A DNA stretch of 64,000 nt from Puffinus mauretanicus (Eukaryota; Chordata; Aves; Procellariiformes; Procellariidae), in assembly GCA_023333565.1 (NCBI GenBank), contig JAJKFH010000374.1:4216001-4280000 (forward strand), read 5' to 3'. Below are positions 11,831 through 21,010 of the stretch, in pieces. Both the position numbers and the translations under genes were made by a program. Positions within the stretch are counted from its first letter, which is position 1. Each line of letters opens with the position of its first letter. Below the pieces are notes generated by a model. That model saw only the letters and a program-made list of their open reading frames with translations. It was not told where the DNA came from and made no database searches.

Positions 11831-14800
11831 TAGTTACTTGGAGGGAAAAAATTCATTTCTACTGTGGTTGAGAGCAACTCAACCTGTATACTGTGTACCA
11901 CCCTGTGCAGTTTGTGTAGCACAAGCACTGCATGTGAAAATGGCTGTTTCCTTTGGGTGAGGAGAAGGCCATCTAATGGTCTTATTGTTCGTTATGCTTT
12001 AGCCAGTAAGTTGGTTTGCCACAGACCGTGCAGCGTGGGCTCTTTCAGGGCTAAAAGCAGAAGAATTGTTCCCTACAGTGTTTTCTTTTGTCCTTCCAAT
12101 TTTTGAGCTTTGGCTGCTCTGACCTTCTTTTTTTCTTCATCTTCTGCACACTGACAAGGTATACATCTTAGGAAATTACACCTACCAGCAGCTCCCACAC
12201 GAGCAGGCTTGGCCGCAGGAGATGTTTCACTCTTTGTCTGGCTGGCAGTGAGACAGTTGTGTCATTGAAAGATTTTCCCCCTACATCTTTCTCTGTGTTT
12301 CTTTTAATTCTTTTTTTGGCGGTCGGGAGACTACAGCAAACACCAGTCACCTGGCACTTATTGCTGTGAGATGAGCAGCTGATTACAGGCAAAAGCCAGG
12401 CAAGATGATAGGTGGAAGAGAGAAGAGAAGCAGAGGGGAGCCTGTGCACAGTGTCTATTAGAGAGCTCGCTTTTTATTAGCACAGAATCCAGTTTAAAGG
12501 AGCAAAAGCAAGAGTTTTTTCAGCTTTTCCTTTCTGTGTCAGACAAAATTTCTTTGAGTGCAAAAGGAAAATAAAAGTTGTCTTTCTGCTCTCATGGGTA
12601 AAAATTCAAATAGTTCTCTATTTATCGCAGCAGATATTTTAACTCCGTCTATTCCCTGTCTCTTTCTACTTCAGGCTTTCAGGTACTATTTAAGTTTTAG
12701 AACTCAGAGCTCCTAAAAAATAATTTCCCAGCTCTTTTCTTCCACACTAAGAATTCATGACATAAATGTTAGTTCTGCAGTGCTAATATTTAGCATTAGT
12801 GTGTAAGGTGCTGGACTGGCAGACCTCGGAGATCTAAATCTAGACCTACAGAATAGACACAACCAAGATGACAGTAGGTCACACGTCCTCCGCTGTGATC
12901 TGCTAGTGTGTCTAACCTCTTGCTGCTGTGAGAGTCGCTGAAGGCAAGGGATTGCAGCAGTGTGTTATGTGACGCAAGGCTCACATCTAGGCTGGGAACA
13001 GGCTGTTCGCCTTCACCTTAGACTTGCCAACACTGATTCCAACCATAGGGAGAGCAAGGTACACATATATTTTTGTTTCCATAAACATAGTAGCTACTTG
13101 CATCCATAGTATCAGTTGCTAGGAGTTATGCTAGAGATTAATTTGGCTCAACATAAAATCAGGCTAATCGCAGAGTTGGTTAGAAAGTCGTCTACCTATA
13201 AGAGGGGGCTGTTACGAATGATGGAAATCAGTTCTCAGCACATGCTAGAGGTCACTACCATTTTATTCTGGTATCCTTAGTGAAACATAGGTAGTAGAGG
13301 TACTGAAGTGTGAATTCTGTGTCAGAAATGTGAGAAAATTAAACCATCGGGCTCCTTTCCTTCACTGGTGATTCAATAACTATCTAAGGTCAAGCGGTGG
13401 GCAACCGTGATTTCTTCAAACTTGGCCAGTCTTCTGGTTTCTCTAATCTTTCTGAGTCTTAACAAACCTTTGATAAAAAGTCACATTGCCTGAAATGATA
13501 CAAGAAGCAGAAGCAGGTTCTGTTTCTCTGCCTGACAAGATATGAGCAACTGCCATTAAGCCCAGCTTTTACTGAGACTAAAAAAGATAGATGCAGTTCC
13601 AGCCTTCCCGGAGGAAAGAGCTCTGCAGCAGCACAGGATCAGTTTTCTCTTGTGAGATGAGAGTCTGCCTGTCAGCACGCTGCTGACAGGCAGACTAGAG
13701 CCTGCTTAGCCCACTTTGATAAAGTACCCCAGGGGCAGGGATTAAAGTGTTTGTGAGACAAAAGGGGAGATGGCGGGTACTTGAATAACAGGAGCTCCTC
13801 ATGATGGTTGAAGTAAACCAAACCTAGGCATCCTTCATTTAACACAAAGCACATTCATAATTATTGATCTGGTAGAGGGTCCAAAGTGTGAGAAGGATCC
13901 TGCCCTAATTTCTGAGGCAGCTTTAGGAGGGAGGATGCTTGCTGGTGTCCTGTGCAGGTAGCCAGGGGTATCTCTGCAGCACATTCAGCGAAGATTGAAA
14001 GGAGACTTACAAGCTCAGGGCTGAAAGCAGTTGCAGTAGTCGCTCCTGTGTGAAGCTACTATTACCAGTATCTAAGCCCTTCCATTCTCTTAGGTTCACA
14101 GACTAGCAGACTTAAGCCAGAAAAGGTACAGTTTGCTCATAAAGCTGGTCCAACATATGTTGGCTCATGCCGTTCCAGCAAATCTGTAAGCTCTCTGGGG
14201 AGGGGACTCTCTGCTTCTGTTAGTTTACATGGGGCTGAGTACACTCGATTGTCCTTTATACATTATCTGGTGAACAGGGCCAATTCTAATGTGTTATTGT
14301 CAGTTTGCAGTAGCAAATTCTGATGTTGCCTCTTTCCCAATTATAATTGATTAATGCTTATCAAAACAAGATATATTGCTGTATTTGTGTGTCCCCCCAC
14401 ACTTGTTCTTGTTTCCACTACCGTAGGACTGTAGGTGTGAAATTTCAGAAAATAAAAGTCTGAACTTTGCAAGATTTCTGGCCCTTAAATTGCATGCTTG
14501 ACAGAACCGAATTTGTGTCCCTCATCTTCTGTCAAAGCTCCCAGTGGTTACTGTTGCTTTTGGCTAACTAACTGCTGGGCTAACTGGTTGTAATCAGCTT
14601 GCATTTCTCTTTCACAAATGAACATCAAGGGTCAGATCTCCCTTCACTGATGTCAATCCACTGGCTCTGTTGCATTTACTCACCCTGACATAAATGAGAA
14701 CGAAAGTAGGGACCAAAGCTTCTGTATTAGTTGCTTGTGGCAAACTGTGGTCCCTTGGAGCTGAGCTGAAAAGAGAATTAGACCTGCCCTATGTCACTGG

Positions 14801-17729
14801 TAACGTGTAAGGCATATGCCTCAACTTTTGTAGGTAACTGGACTTACTGGATGCTAAAGGAAAGCACAGAAGCCCTGAGAATAGATTGCTCTTTTCTTCA
14901 CAGGTACAGAATAAAACTGAGAACTACAGAGACTGCAGTGAGTTGGTTACATGCAGAAAAAGTACTGCATAGCAGCAGCTGTGTGCATGGTCTTGAGCCC
15001 TGTCCTGGAGTGACTCTTCCCTTTCCCTCTGGATGAGCAGACACTGATAATTCTTTGGCGCCACTGGGTCTTACCTGCCTCTGGAGGCTGCCTGCAGAGA
15101 GGCAGTGATGACAAGGACAGTGGGGCACCAGGGACCAGTCTCAGAGCAGTTAATTCTGCCGGCAGTGCTGGGGAACTTACCAGCTTTTTGGTCACTACTG
15201 TCCTCAGCAGTATTTGAAGTAGCTTGCTAAGGACAAAGGTGTCTATATGCCAGTGCTAAGCTCTCTACAGCATGCAATCCCCTCTGGTTTATTTTATTTT
15301 ATTTAAGACTCTATTTTTAAAGTTCATAAGCGGAACCTGTTCTCGTCCTCCTTGTTGTTCTTGGAAAAGTACATTTAAAAAAAAAGAAGAGAATGGGACT
15401 GTTTTGAACCTTGAGAGAAACAGGTCTAGTCTGGGAAAAGCTTTTGGGTGAGAGGCTGTTCTAGCTGACCTTATTCTCTTAACCTTATTATATAGCAATG
15501 CACTGGCTAATGCTGTACCTCGTTAGCCTCTGCTGGGTGGAGCCAGAGCTGTCATCTCTCTGGCAGTCACCCTGTATTGCTAAAAGCTAATGGAGATTCC
15601 CCTTTGGATCCAGTTTTAGAGATCTGTGATTTTAGAGCAGAGCTGACTTTTTTAGTTCTGAGTGCAGCAAAGTAATTAACAGCTAAGATTTAATAGGAAA
15701 TGTAGAGAGAGTTGTACTTGCTGACACAAGGAAGGTAGAATACAAACTTTTCCTGGGCTTGAAGCCAATTGGCTCTCTTTCTGGGATTCTAAAACTCAGA
15801 AACAATTGCTTTATTATTTCTCATTTCTGCTCTTTTAGTAAAAGAAACAGCTATGTAAGAAACAAGACTACTTTTCTCGTATCTGTAGGGAGCAACTTAT
15901 GATGGGAACCATTATCCTTTAAGGCACCCATCTCAGTTCTGAAGACGCAAGGCATTTAGAAAGACTGTATGTTTACACAGATGAACTAAACTAATAGGAA
16001 AATAACACCACCTCTTTTGAAACAAATCTGGTGGGAATAATGTTGTTGAAACTTCATTTCTGATTATAAATGTCCCCTTGCCACCCAAGAGGGGAAACTG
16101 CAATTGAAATCTGCCCTGTTCCTGAAGTGGTGCTGCTAAATAAATGAGTCACCTGCGAATTACAGGGCAGTAAATACATCCACTGACACCTAATAAAGCA
16201 AGGCAGAGTGAAGTTCCAGTACTTTACGGTGTCACCAGAACCCTATGATGTATTTATAGCCAGCTTCCCAGTTTTTTAATTTATTTTTATTTTTATGTTG
16301 TACTCGTACAGATTGGCTTTCTTGGCCTTTCTCCTTTTTGCCTAAGGTGGTTTACCCAATGGTTTGTAGCAAAGGAAGGTTGGTAGGCAGAACTTAGACA
16401 GGACAAGTCCTCAGCACAGGGACAAGACACAGCAGCTCTGCTTCTCCTGTTCAGGGGCTACAAGGCATTTTCTGCCTATGGCCAGGGCAGTTTGGAGTGA
16501 TGCCCATCTCCGTTGTACGTCCCCTGCACCTAAGCTGGTACCTCTGTGTGCGGGGAAGGGGTCGGTGGCAGAGTGAGCGAGCTGAGGACAGGATCAGTGA
16601 TTTGTTTTGGAGCTACGTAATTTATTGTCCATTGAGGGCTCTGCCTTCCACAGCAGCCCGAGAGGTGGCTACCATGAATAGGAGCTCAGGTACAGAGCAG
16701 AGCAGAGGATGTGGTCCGTCAGACTGTTACAGGGAAAGTAAAACCCCACGGATGCTACCATAGTTTAGTCAACAAAGAAGGTCCCTCTTCTGTTTTTTCT
16801 CTTTCAGCAACAGGGCAAACACTTGCAGGAAAGCGGCAAGGAGGGTATCTGGGCAGTTCCCCTGCTTTTCCTTCTAGAATTGCGCTTCCTAAAACACATC
16901 CATTTTCCATACAAATGAATGAGTTTCCACCATTGCCTTCTGGAGAAGCAGCACTGAGTCCTCAATGTTTAGATCTGGAGTCCCATTTTTAGTGATTGAT
17001 CCTGTAATATGTCATATATTCTGTCCTTTTTGTAATGCTGTAGCCAGAGAAAAAGAAAGTAAAATGATGGGAAGCAGATCTTTGGTATATTCTTGATAAC
17101 TAGTTGGGTCTGAAATTTATTCAGAACAGATTTCCTGTATTTTACAAATAAACTATTCAGTGATGTGTATTTAATACACACCGTTCCCCCTTTCCCCTAA
17201 ATCAAGCCCCCTGCAGTTTAACTACACAACAAATATTTCAGAGTACTTCGTCTGTGGACTGCGTGAAAGTCAGGACTTCTGGGGCGAGGGATTCAAGGTG
17301 GATGCCAGCGGCATCCTCATGGGTCAGGAGCCTTTCAAGAGTGATATGCCAGGTTATATTCCCCCTCCTCTCCCAAGTATGATTAGGAGCATGGGGAGGC
17401 TTCCTCTCGAAGGCAGGATCCTCTGGGTATCCTACCGCATATATGGCAGCAACTCCGGTTTCCTCAACAAAACTCAGGGCCAGGAACAGTTGTCTTGCAC
17501 AGATAAAACTGCTCTGTGCCCTGCGCATGGCACTGCAAATCTGCCAGCCAGCAGGCACCTGTGCCACAGGTTACTCACCCCTGTCTCCGGCTGTGTGCCC
17601 CGTTGTGAGGAAGGCTGATATTCACACTTTAAGGCTAACAAATGGCCACCAAATCAGTCAAACGTTTATACTAACAGCATGTACTGGTTAGGATGGAGAA
17701 TCTCGGTGTCTGTTCTGTTCAGTTCCCGT
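11831..17729. other. Unassigned intronic sequence
   Basis: No exon or repeat family was recognised apart from the short hairpin at 13662. Open frames in 14.8-17.6 kb are not supported by splice sites or similarity. Confidence 0.6.
13662..13696. repeat. Perfect inverted repeat, 16-bp arms, 3-base loop
   Basis: The left arm AGTCTGCCTGTCAGCA (13662-13677) and right arm TGCTGACAGGCAGACT (13681-13696) are exact reverse complements around a CGC loop. Pairing stops abruptly at both outer ends. At 35 nt it is too short for a standard pre-miRNA. A short template-switch mutation is a plausible origin. Confidence 0.95.
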
Positions 17730-17865
17730 GTCTATCAGTCACTCACTGGCTCAATGCCTCTGAGCCTCTGCTTCCTTATCTGCAGAACAGCACAGTAATA
17801 CCTAAAGCTGTTGAATGGCTTCATTAATAAAAGATTTTAAAGCACTCTCAGATTCTTAGGTGGCA
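17730..17865 (+). mobile_element. MIR/CORE-SINE remnant (3' half)
   Basis: GCCTCTGCTTCCTTATCTGC, AGTAATACCTAAAGCTGTTG and TTTTAAAGCACTCTCAGATT match the MIR order (GCCTCAGTTTCCTCATCTGTAA, ATAATACCT...GTTGT, TGTAAAGCGCTTTGAGAT). Confidence 0.65.
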
Positions 17866-18334
17866 GATGTTGGATAAATTTGAAAGTAATATTCTTGCTT
17901 TCCAGCTTTACCATCCACAATCATTGATTAAACCCAGCAAAACACTGAAGTATTTCTGACTGCTATAGGCCCTGATTTAGATCACTTAAAGTTACTAGAA
18001 AATATATTACAAGCATATCAGCCTCAGCTAGAAGTACTAGGCGTGCAACTTGGGCAGATCATTACAAGTTACTGACGTGTTGTACCAAATCGAGATCAAC
18101 GACCGAAAACATTGCATCTCTGCGTTAGGGAAATACTTATGAAATGAGTCAAGCAGGTTTCTGAGGCGCATGTGTGCACACCTACAAGCATGGATCTAGA
18201 GGAGAAAACAAGGAAACTTATAGTCATAAACAATTTATTCCGGTTTGAATGAAGAAATGAAGGAGAGGGAGGCAGTGCAGTGCAAGGCAAGTCCTGGGGC
18301 TGGCTGGCTCCTTTTCCAAACCTCCTTATTGACT

Positions 18335-18390
18335 CCCTGAGTGATCTTGCGTAAGTCACTTCACCATTGGTGCCTGGCTTCCCCAGGGTG
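18335..18390 (+). mobile_element. Short MIR-core-like fragment
   Basis: GTGATCTTGCGTAAGTCACT, then TCACCATTGGTGCCTGGCTT, resembles the MIR core (GTGACCTTGGGCAAGTCACTT...). It lies about 250 bp upstream of the CpG island. Confidence 0.45.
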
Positions 18391-18568
18391 GCTGGGGATT
18401 TTTGCCATGCAAATTGATAGGCAATAAATTACTAGATAATGGTACCGCATTTATTTATTAATTTATGGGCTGCAAACTCTGGCTGCAGTCCTTACTCTCC
18501 GAGGATTAAGTGCAAATACACCTGTTTGGACTCAGCCTATTGTTGCAGGCGCATAAAAAAAAAAAATC

Positions 18569-18576
18569 TATAAAAG
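18569..18576 (+). promoter_or_regulatory. Candidate upstream TATA box (TATAAAAG)
   Basis: A consensus-grade TATAAAAG sits just upstream of the CpG island, after an A-run. A TCATTCC initiator-like motif lies about 35 bp downstream (A at 18604), a plausible start-site distance. If used, it would give a leader about 1.6 kb long, or one shortened by splicing. It could also be a chance motif in the A-rich stretch. Confidence 0.35.
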
Positions 18577-19120
18577 CAGCATGGAGTTTCAATGAGTGCA
18601 GTCATTCCTGGTGCTCACTTTGCTTCTGTGCAGCTGTGGCCGCAGGACGAGCGCTAGGACGGGGCGGCACAGGGGGACGGTGTCAAGCGCGTCCCTGTGG
18701 CACCGCAGAGGGCTGAGTATCGGCTGCGCGCCCCCCTCCCGCTCCCAGCCGCACACATCCCGCCGGGCTCCCGCCCCCGCGGCTCCTCCGGCTCCGCGCC
18801 CGCGGAGGGCCGCCCCTGCACGGCAGAGCTGGACCGCGGCGTGAGAGGCGGTGCTCGTGGGAGGCGGCCACGTCCCGTCCCCGCACGGACAGGGTGGGCG
18901 CGTTTCCCCAGGGGCTGCTCGGGGCGGGCCGCCGCCGCGGCCTGGCCCCAGCCCGTGGGCGCGGATGGGCGGGGGCGTATGCCGGGCACCGGTTCCCCGG
19001 GGCGGGGCTCTCCCCTCCGCCAGGGCAGCGCTGGGAACTCCCGTGCAAACAGTTTTGGGGGTCTGGGGTCTTTCCCGCTGCTGACAGCCGCCACCCACCG
19101 GCCCACCCCCTCCTCGCCCC

Positions 19121-19148
19121 GGGGGGGCCGGGCCGGGCCGGGGCCGGG
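19121..19148 (+). promoter_or_regulatory. Promoter G-quadruplex motif
   Basis: Five G-runs (7, 3, 3, 4 and 3 G) are separated only by CC dinucleotides, a perfect short-loop G4 motif on the coding strand, with C-runs on the template strand. It lies about 38 bp upstream of the TATAA element at 19186. The repeated GGGCC spacing also allows hairpin pairing, so G4 and hairpin folds would compete. Confidence 0.6.
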
Positions 19149-19159
19149 ACCCCCCGCCG

Positions 19160-19190
19160 GCGGGGCGGAGGGCGGTGAGCGCGTGTATAA
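19160..19190 (+). promoter_or_regulatory. Candidate core promoter: GC boxes and TATAAGG
   Basis: Two GGGCGG-like Sp1 sites (about 19162-19175) are followed by TATAAGG (TATAA at 19186-19190) inside the CpG island. A start near 19215-19220 would follow if this TATA element works, giving a leader of about 1 kb. CpG-island promoters often have dispersed starts, so this is one candidate among several. Confidence 0.45.
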
Positions 19191-19286
19191 GGCACCGGCG
19201 CATGAATGGCGGGGGCGGTGCCGCCCTCCGGCCCCGCCTCCCTCCGCAGCCAGCCAGTCCCTCTGCGGAGAGCTGCCACCGCCCTC

Positions 19287-19316
19287 ATTGGCTCGCCGGG
19301 GCCGACACATTTGCAT
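19287..19316 (+). promoter_or_regulatory. Inverted CCAAT box (ATTGG) plus octamer ATTTGCAT
   Basis: ATTGG at 19287-19291 (NF-Y/Y-box core) lies 17 bp before a perfect octamer ATTTGCAT at 19309-19316. The octamer is the binding site of POU-domain factors, which include neuronal Brn/Oct proteins. Both sit in the CpG island, near or just downstream of the TATAA element, so they may serve a start site further 3' (about 19350-19400). Function is inferred from motifs only. Confidence 0.5.
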
Positions 19317-19492
19317 ACAGCTCGCCCATTCGTGGAGCCGCTTCCCTGGCTGCCCCAGCTGCGCTTCACCTGCGCCGCCGAGTTGCCCGCACTTGGCGCG
19401 CCGGACGCCAGCATCCCGCCCCCGGCTCCGCTCCGTTCCGCGCCCCGCCGCGCCGCTCCGCTCCGCCGGTCCCCCGGCCTCTCATCCGCGCT

Positions 19493-19516
19493 TGCCTGCC
19501 TGCCTGCCTGCCTGCC
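19493..19516 (+). repeat. (TGCC)6 microsatellite in the 5' leader region
   Basis: Six perfect TGCC units lie near the 3' edge of the CpG island, about 680 bp upstream of the neurexin ATG. The length could be polymorphic. Confidence 0.9.
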
Positions 19517-19874
19517 TAAGAAGACTTGACGTTGCCCTGCCTGGCTGCGCAGGGTTAATCGGCTTGAGCCCTCGGTCGCCTGGATCCGGTGGAAGGAGGA
19601 TAACAATCCAGATCTCTGTGTGTGTGTGTGCGTGTGCCTAGCAGTTCTGCATTGCAACACTTGCTAGTGGAGACGCAAGAGAAACCCCCTGGAATCGGGA
19701 TAAAAAAAAAATCAAAAATTTACCTGGGGTCTCTGGCTTTTTTCTTCTTTTTCGTTTTCAATAGTCCGTCTCAGCTTAGTGAGAGACAGGGATCGCAGGC
19801 AGGGAAAAGTCCTCAAGGACCCCGTGATCCTGGAGGAACCTGGCAAGTGCAAGCTCCAGGACCCTCGCGCTGAC

Positions 19875-19937
19875 ATGTGCGGCTTTCCTGCGCTCTCCTG
19901 GAGCCTCGGTACGGCCGCGGGGTTCCTGGCACAGTAG
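19875..19937 (+). promoter_or_regulatory. uORF1 in NRXN3-beta leader (20 codons plus stop)
   Basis: An ATG with G at -3 opens a 20-residue frame (MCGFPALSWS...) ending TAG. It lies upstream of the strong 3' splice site at 20017, so it would be removed if the leader is spliced there. Peptide conservation is unknown. A translational role is inferred from position. Confidence 0.45.
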
Positions 19938-19981
19938 ATCCAGCCCTGGGAAACGGCGCGTCTTATTCTTCTGTGTGTGGT

Positions 19982-20017
19982 TACTAACCTTCCCCCTTCC
20001 CTCCCCTTCCCTCCTAG
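19982..20017 (+). other. Strong 3' splice-site signature in the leader
   Basis: A perfect TACTAAC branch-point consensus (19982-19988, branch A at 19987) is followed by an almost pure pyrimidine tract and TAG at 20015-20017, with 30 bases from branch A to the AG. This is as good a vertebrate acceptor as can be seen by eye. It suggests that the NRXN3-beta leader contains an intron, or that an upstream exon can splice to 20018. Confidence 0.55.
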
Positions 20018-20113
20018 CACACGCTCTCTCGCACAGACACATACTGTCTCTTTGCCTCTTCAAACACACACGCACACCTTAGAGCCTCGGAAGCGACTCT
20101 CCTTTCTGCTAGC

Positions 20114-20134
20114 ATGGGTCCCCTGGCATCATGA
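20114..20134 (+). promoter_or_regulatory. uORF2 (MGPLAS-stop) in strong Kozak context
   Basis: AGCATGG has A at -3 and G at +4, a stronger context than the neurexin ATG itself. The frame is six codons ending TGA. It overlaps the uORF3 start by four bases (ATGA). It remains in the leader even if the intron ending at 20017 is removed. Confidence 0.5.
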
Positions 20135-20196
20135 ACCTTATCCTCTCTCCTTGGCTGGAATTCAGACTGCCCGTCTGTAGGTGCCCTGTGCCTTGA
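20131..20196 (+). promoter_or_regulatory. uORF3 (21 codons), ending 2 bases before the neurexin ATG
   Basis: Its ATG overlaps the uORF2 stop. The TGA at 20194-20196 ends two bases before the main ATG (TGACCATG), so the stop supplies the A at -3 of the neurexin start. This tight spacing could allow limited reinitiation, or allow leaky scanning to choose between the starts. The effect on NRXN3-beta translation is inference. Confidence 0.5.
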
Positions 20197-20198
20197 CC

Positions 20199-20442
20199 AT
20201 GCACCTGAGAATAGACCCCAGCATTTGCCCGGGACGCCGCCCCGCCTGGACCCTGTGGATGTGCTCCCTTTTTTGGGGATGTATCGTCAGCTCTGTGTGG
20301 AGTTCCTCTAACGTGGCTTCTTCTGCCTCCTCTTCCTCGTCTGTATCTCAGGCTCAGTATGAGCATCACTTCCACGGCAGCAAGCACCACTCTGTGCCTA
20401 TCTCTATCTACCGCTCCCCTGTCTCCCTCCGAGGAGGACACG
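20199..20442 (+). CDS. NRXN3: Neurexin-3 beta, first coding exon (partial CDS)
   Basis: Beta-neurexins are presynaptic single-pass adhesion receptors that bind neuroligins, LRRTMs and cerebellins through one LNS domain. This exon encodes the beta-specific N-terminus: 81 complete codons plus one base of a split codon. It starts MHLRI. A hydrophobic signal-peptide core lies at about residues 17-34 ([18 protein letters not shown]), followed by a Ser-rich linker (about 35-50) and the conserved block [20 protein letters not shown], ending SLRGGH at residue 81. From memory this matches mammalian NRXN3-beta closely, including [21 protein letters not shown]1-beta lacks that signal sequence. The start is well fixed: an in-frame TAG ends 18 bases upstream at 20180, and the ATG has A at -3 (ACCATGC). 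The frame stays open past the donor to 21020, but that part is intron. LNS6, the stalk, the transmembrane segment and the PDZ-binding tail lie in exons outside the window. Confidence 0.93.
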
Positions 20443-20448
20443 GTGGGT
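20443..20448 (+). other. NRXN3: 5' splice donor of the NRXN3-beta first coding exon
   Basis: The exon ends CACG and the intron begins GTGGGT. It leaves a phase-1 split codon (G plus two bases of the next exon). That fits the known neurexin junction, where the conserved RGGH is followed by an alanine codon (GCN) opening the shared LNS6 exon. The protein match to neurexin stops exactly here, and downstream translation becomes Pro/Arg-rich CpG-island sequence with no neurexin similarity. Confidence 0.88.
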
Positions 20449-20619
20449 TCCCACTCTTGTTTCTTTCTAACCTTTTTGCAGAGCAGCTGGAGCAGCAGAG
20501 AGGAAACAGGGACGACGGCTGTGACTCCGGGGGAGGGGGGTCCTCCCAGCCCCTCATATTTCCGCCGTTAGCTCCCCTCCCCATTAACCCTCCTTTCCTC
20601 CCCTGCCCCTTCCCCGAGA

Positions 20620-21010
20620 AGAGCCCAGGGCTGAGGACGAGCCGCTTCCAGAGTCAACTTCCCCGGCCGGCGTGGTCCAGCAGGACGGAGGGTGGGGGCT
20701 GGCGGGGCCGGGGCGGGCTCGGGCCGCTCCTTGCCAGGCGGCAGCGCCGAACACCTCGGGGCAGGCGGAGAGGCACCCGTACCTATCCCGCTGGGGATGG
20801 GGTCCTCCGAGAGGGGATCACCAACTCCCTGGCTCCCGGCCCTAGCGGAGTCGTAGCGGCTGACACGGTCCTTGCAGCAGCACATCTTCCCTGCCGGCCC
20901 CCCGGGTCTTCCCGGGTGCCCCGCTGCGGGAGGGCCGGCCGGGGGCACGGTGGAGGCGCCCGCCGTGGCTTCTCCCCTGCTCTGCCTGCTTGCTCGCTCG
21001 CTCGCAGCCT
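20620..21010. promoter_or_regulatory. Second CpG-rich stretch, 5' end of the beta intron
   Basis: Dense CpG continues downstream of the exon (strongest around 20640-20960), ending near a short CTCG run at about 20990-21005. It keeps the neurexin frame open to a TGA at 21018-21020, so an unspliced transcript would encode a 274-residue protein without an LNS domain. I read this as intronic CpG island, not coding sequence. Confidence 0.65.

Larger units (their letters stand above)
18640..19560. promoter_or_regulatory. CpG island / NRXN3-beta promoter region
   Basis: This stretch is extremely GC-rich with very frequent CpG, in contrast to the CpG-poor, AT-rich flanks (for example 18420-18480). 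It contains GC boxes (GGGCGG-type, e.g. around 19160-19175), a TATAA element, an inverted CCAAT box and an octamer. It ends about 640 bp upstream of the neurexin ATG. Long open frames on both strands here result from scarce stop codons in GC-rich DNA and are not genes. The role as the internal beta promoter is inferred from position; exact start sites cannot be read from sequence. Confidence 0.85.

Noticed and set aside
13662..13696. microRNA precursor
   Set aside because: The stem is only 16 bp with a 3-base loop and pairing does not extend outward, far shorter than a pre-miRNA.
18589..19660. Long overlapping open frames on both strands of the CpG island (up to 325 codons)
   Set aside because: They overlap in several frames on both strands, are Pro/Arg/Gly/Ala-rich, and follow from scarce stop codons in GC-rich DNA. 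None shows a known domain.
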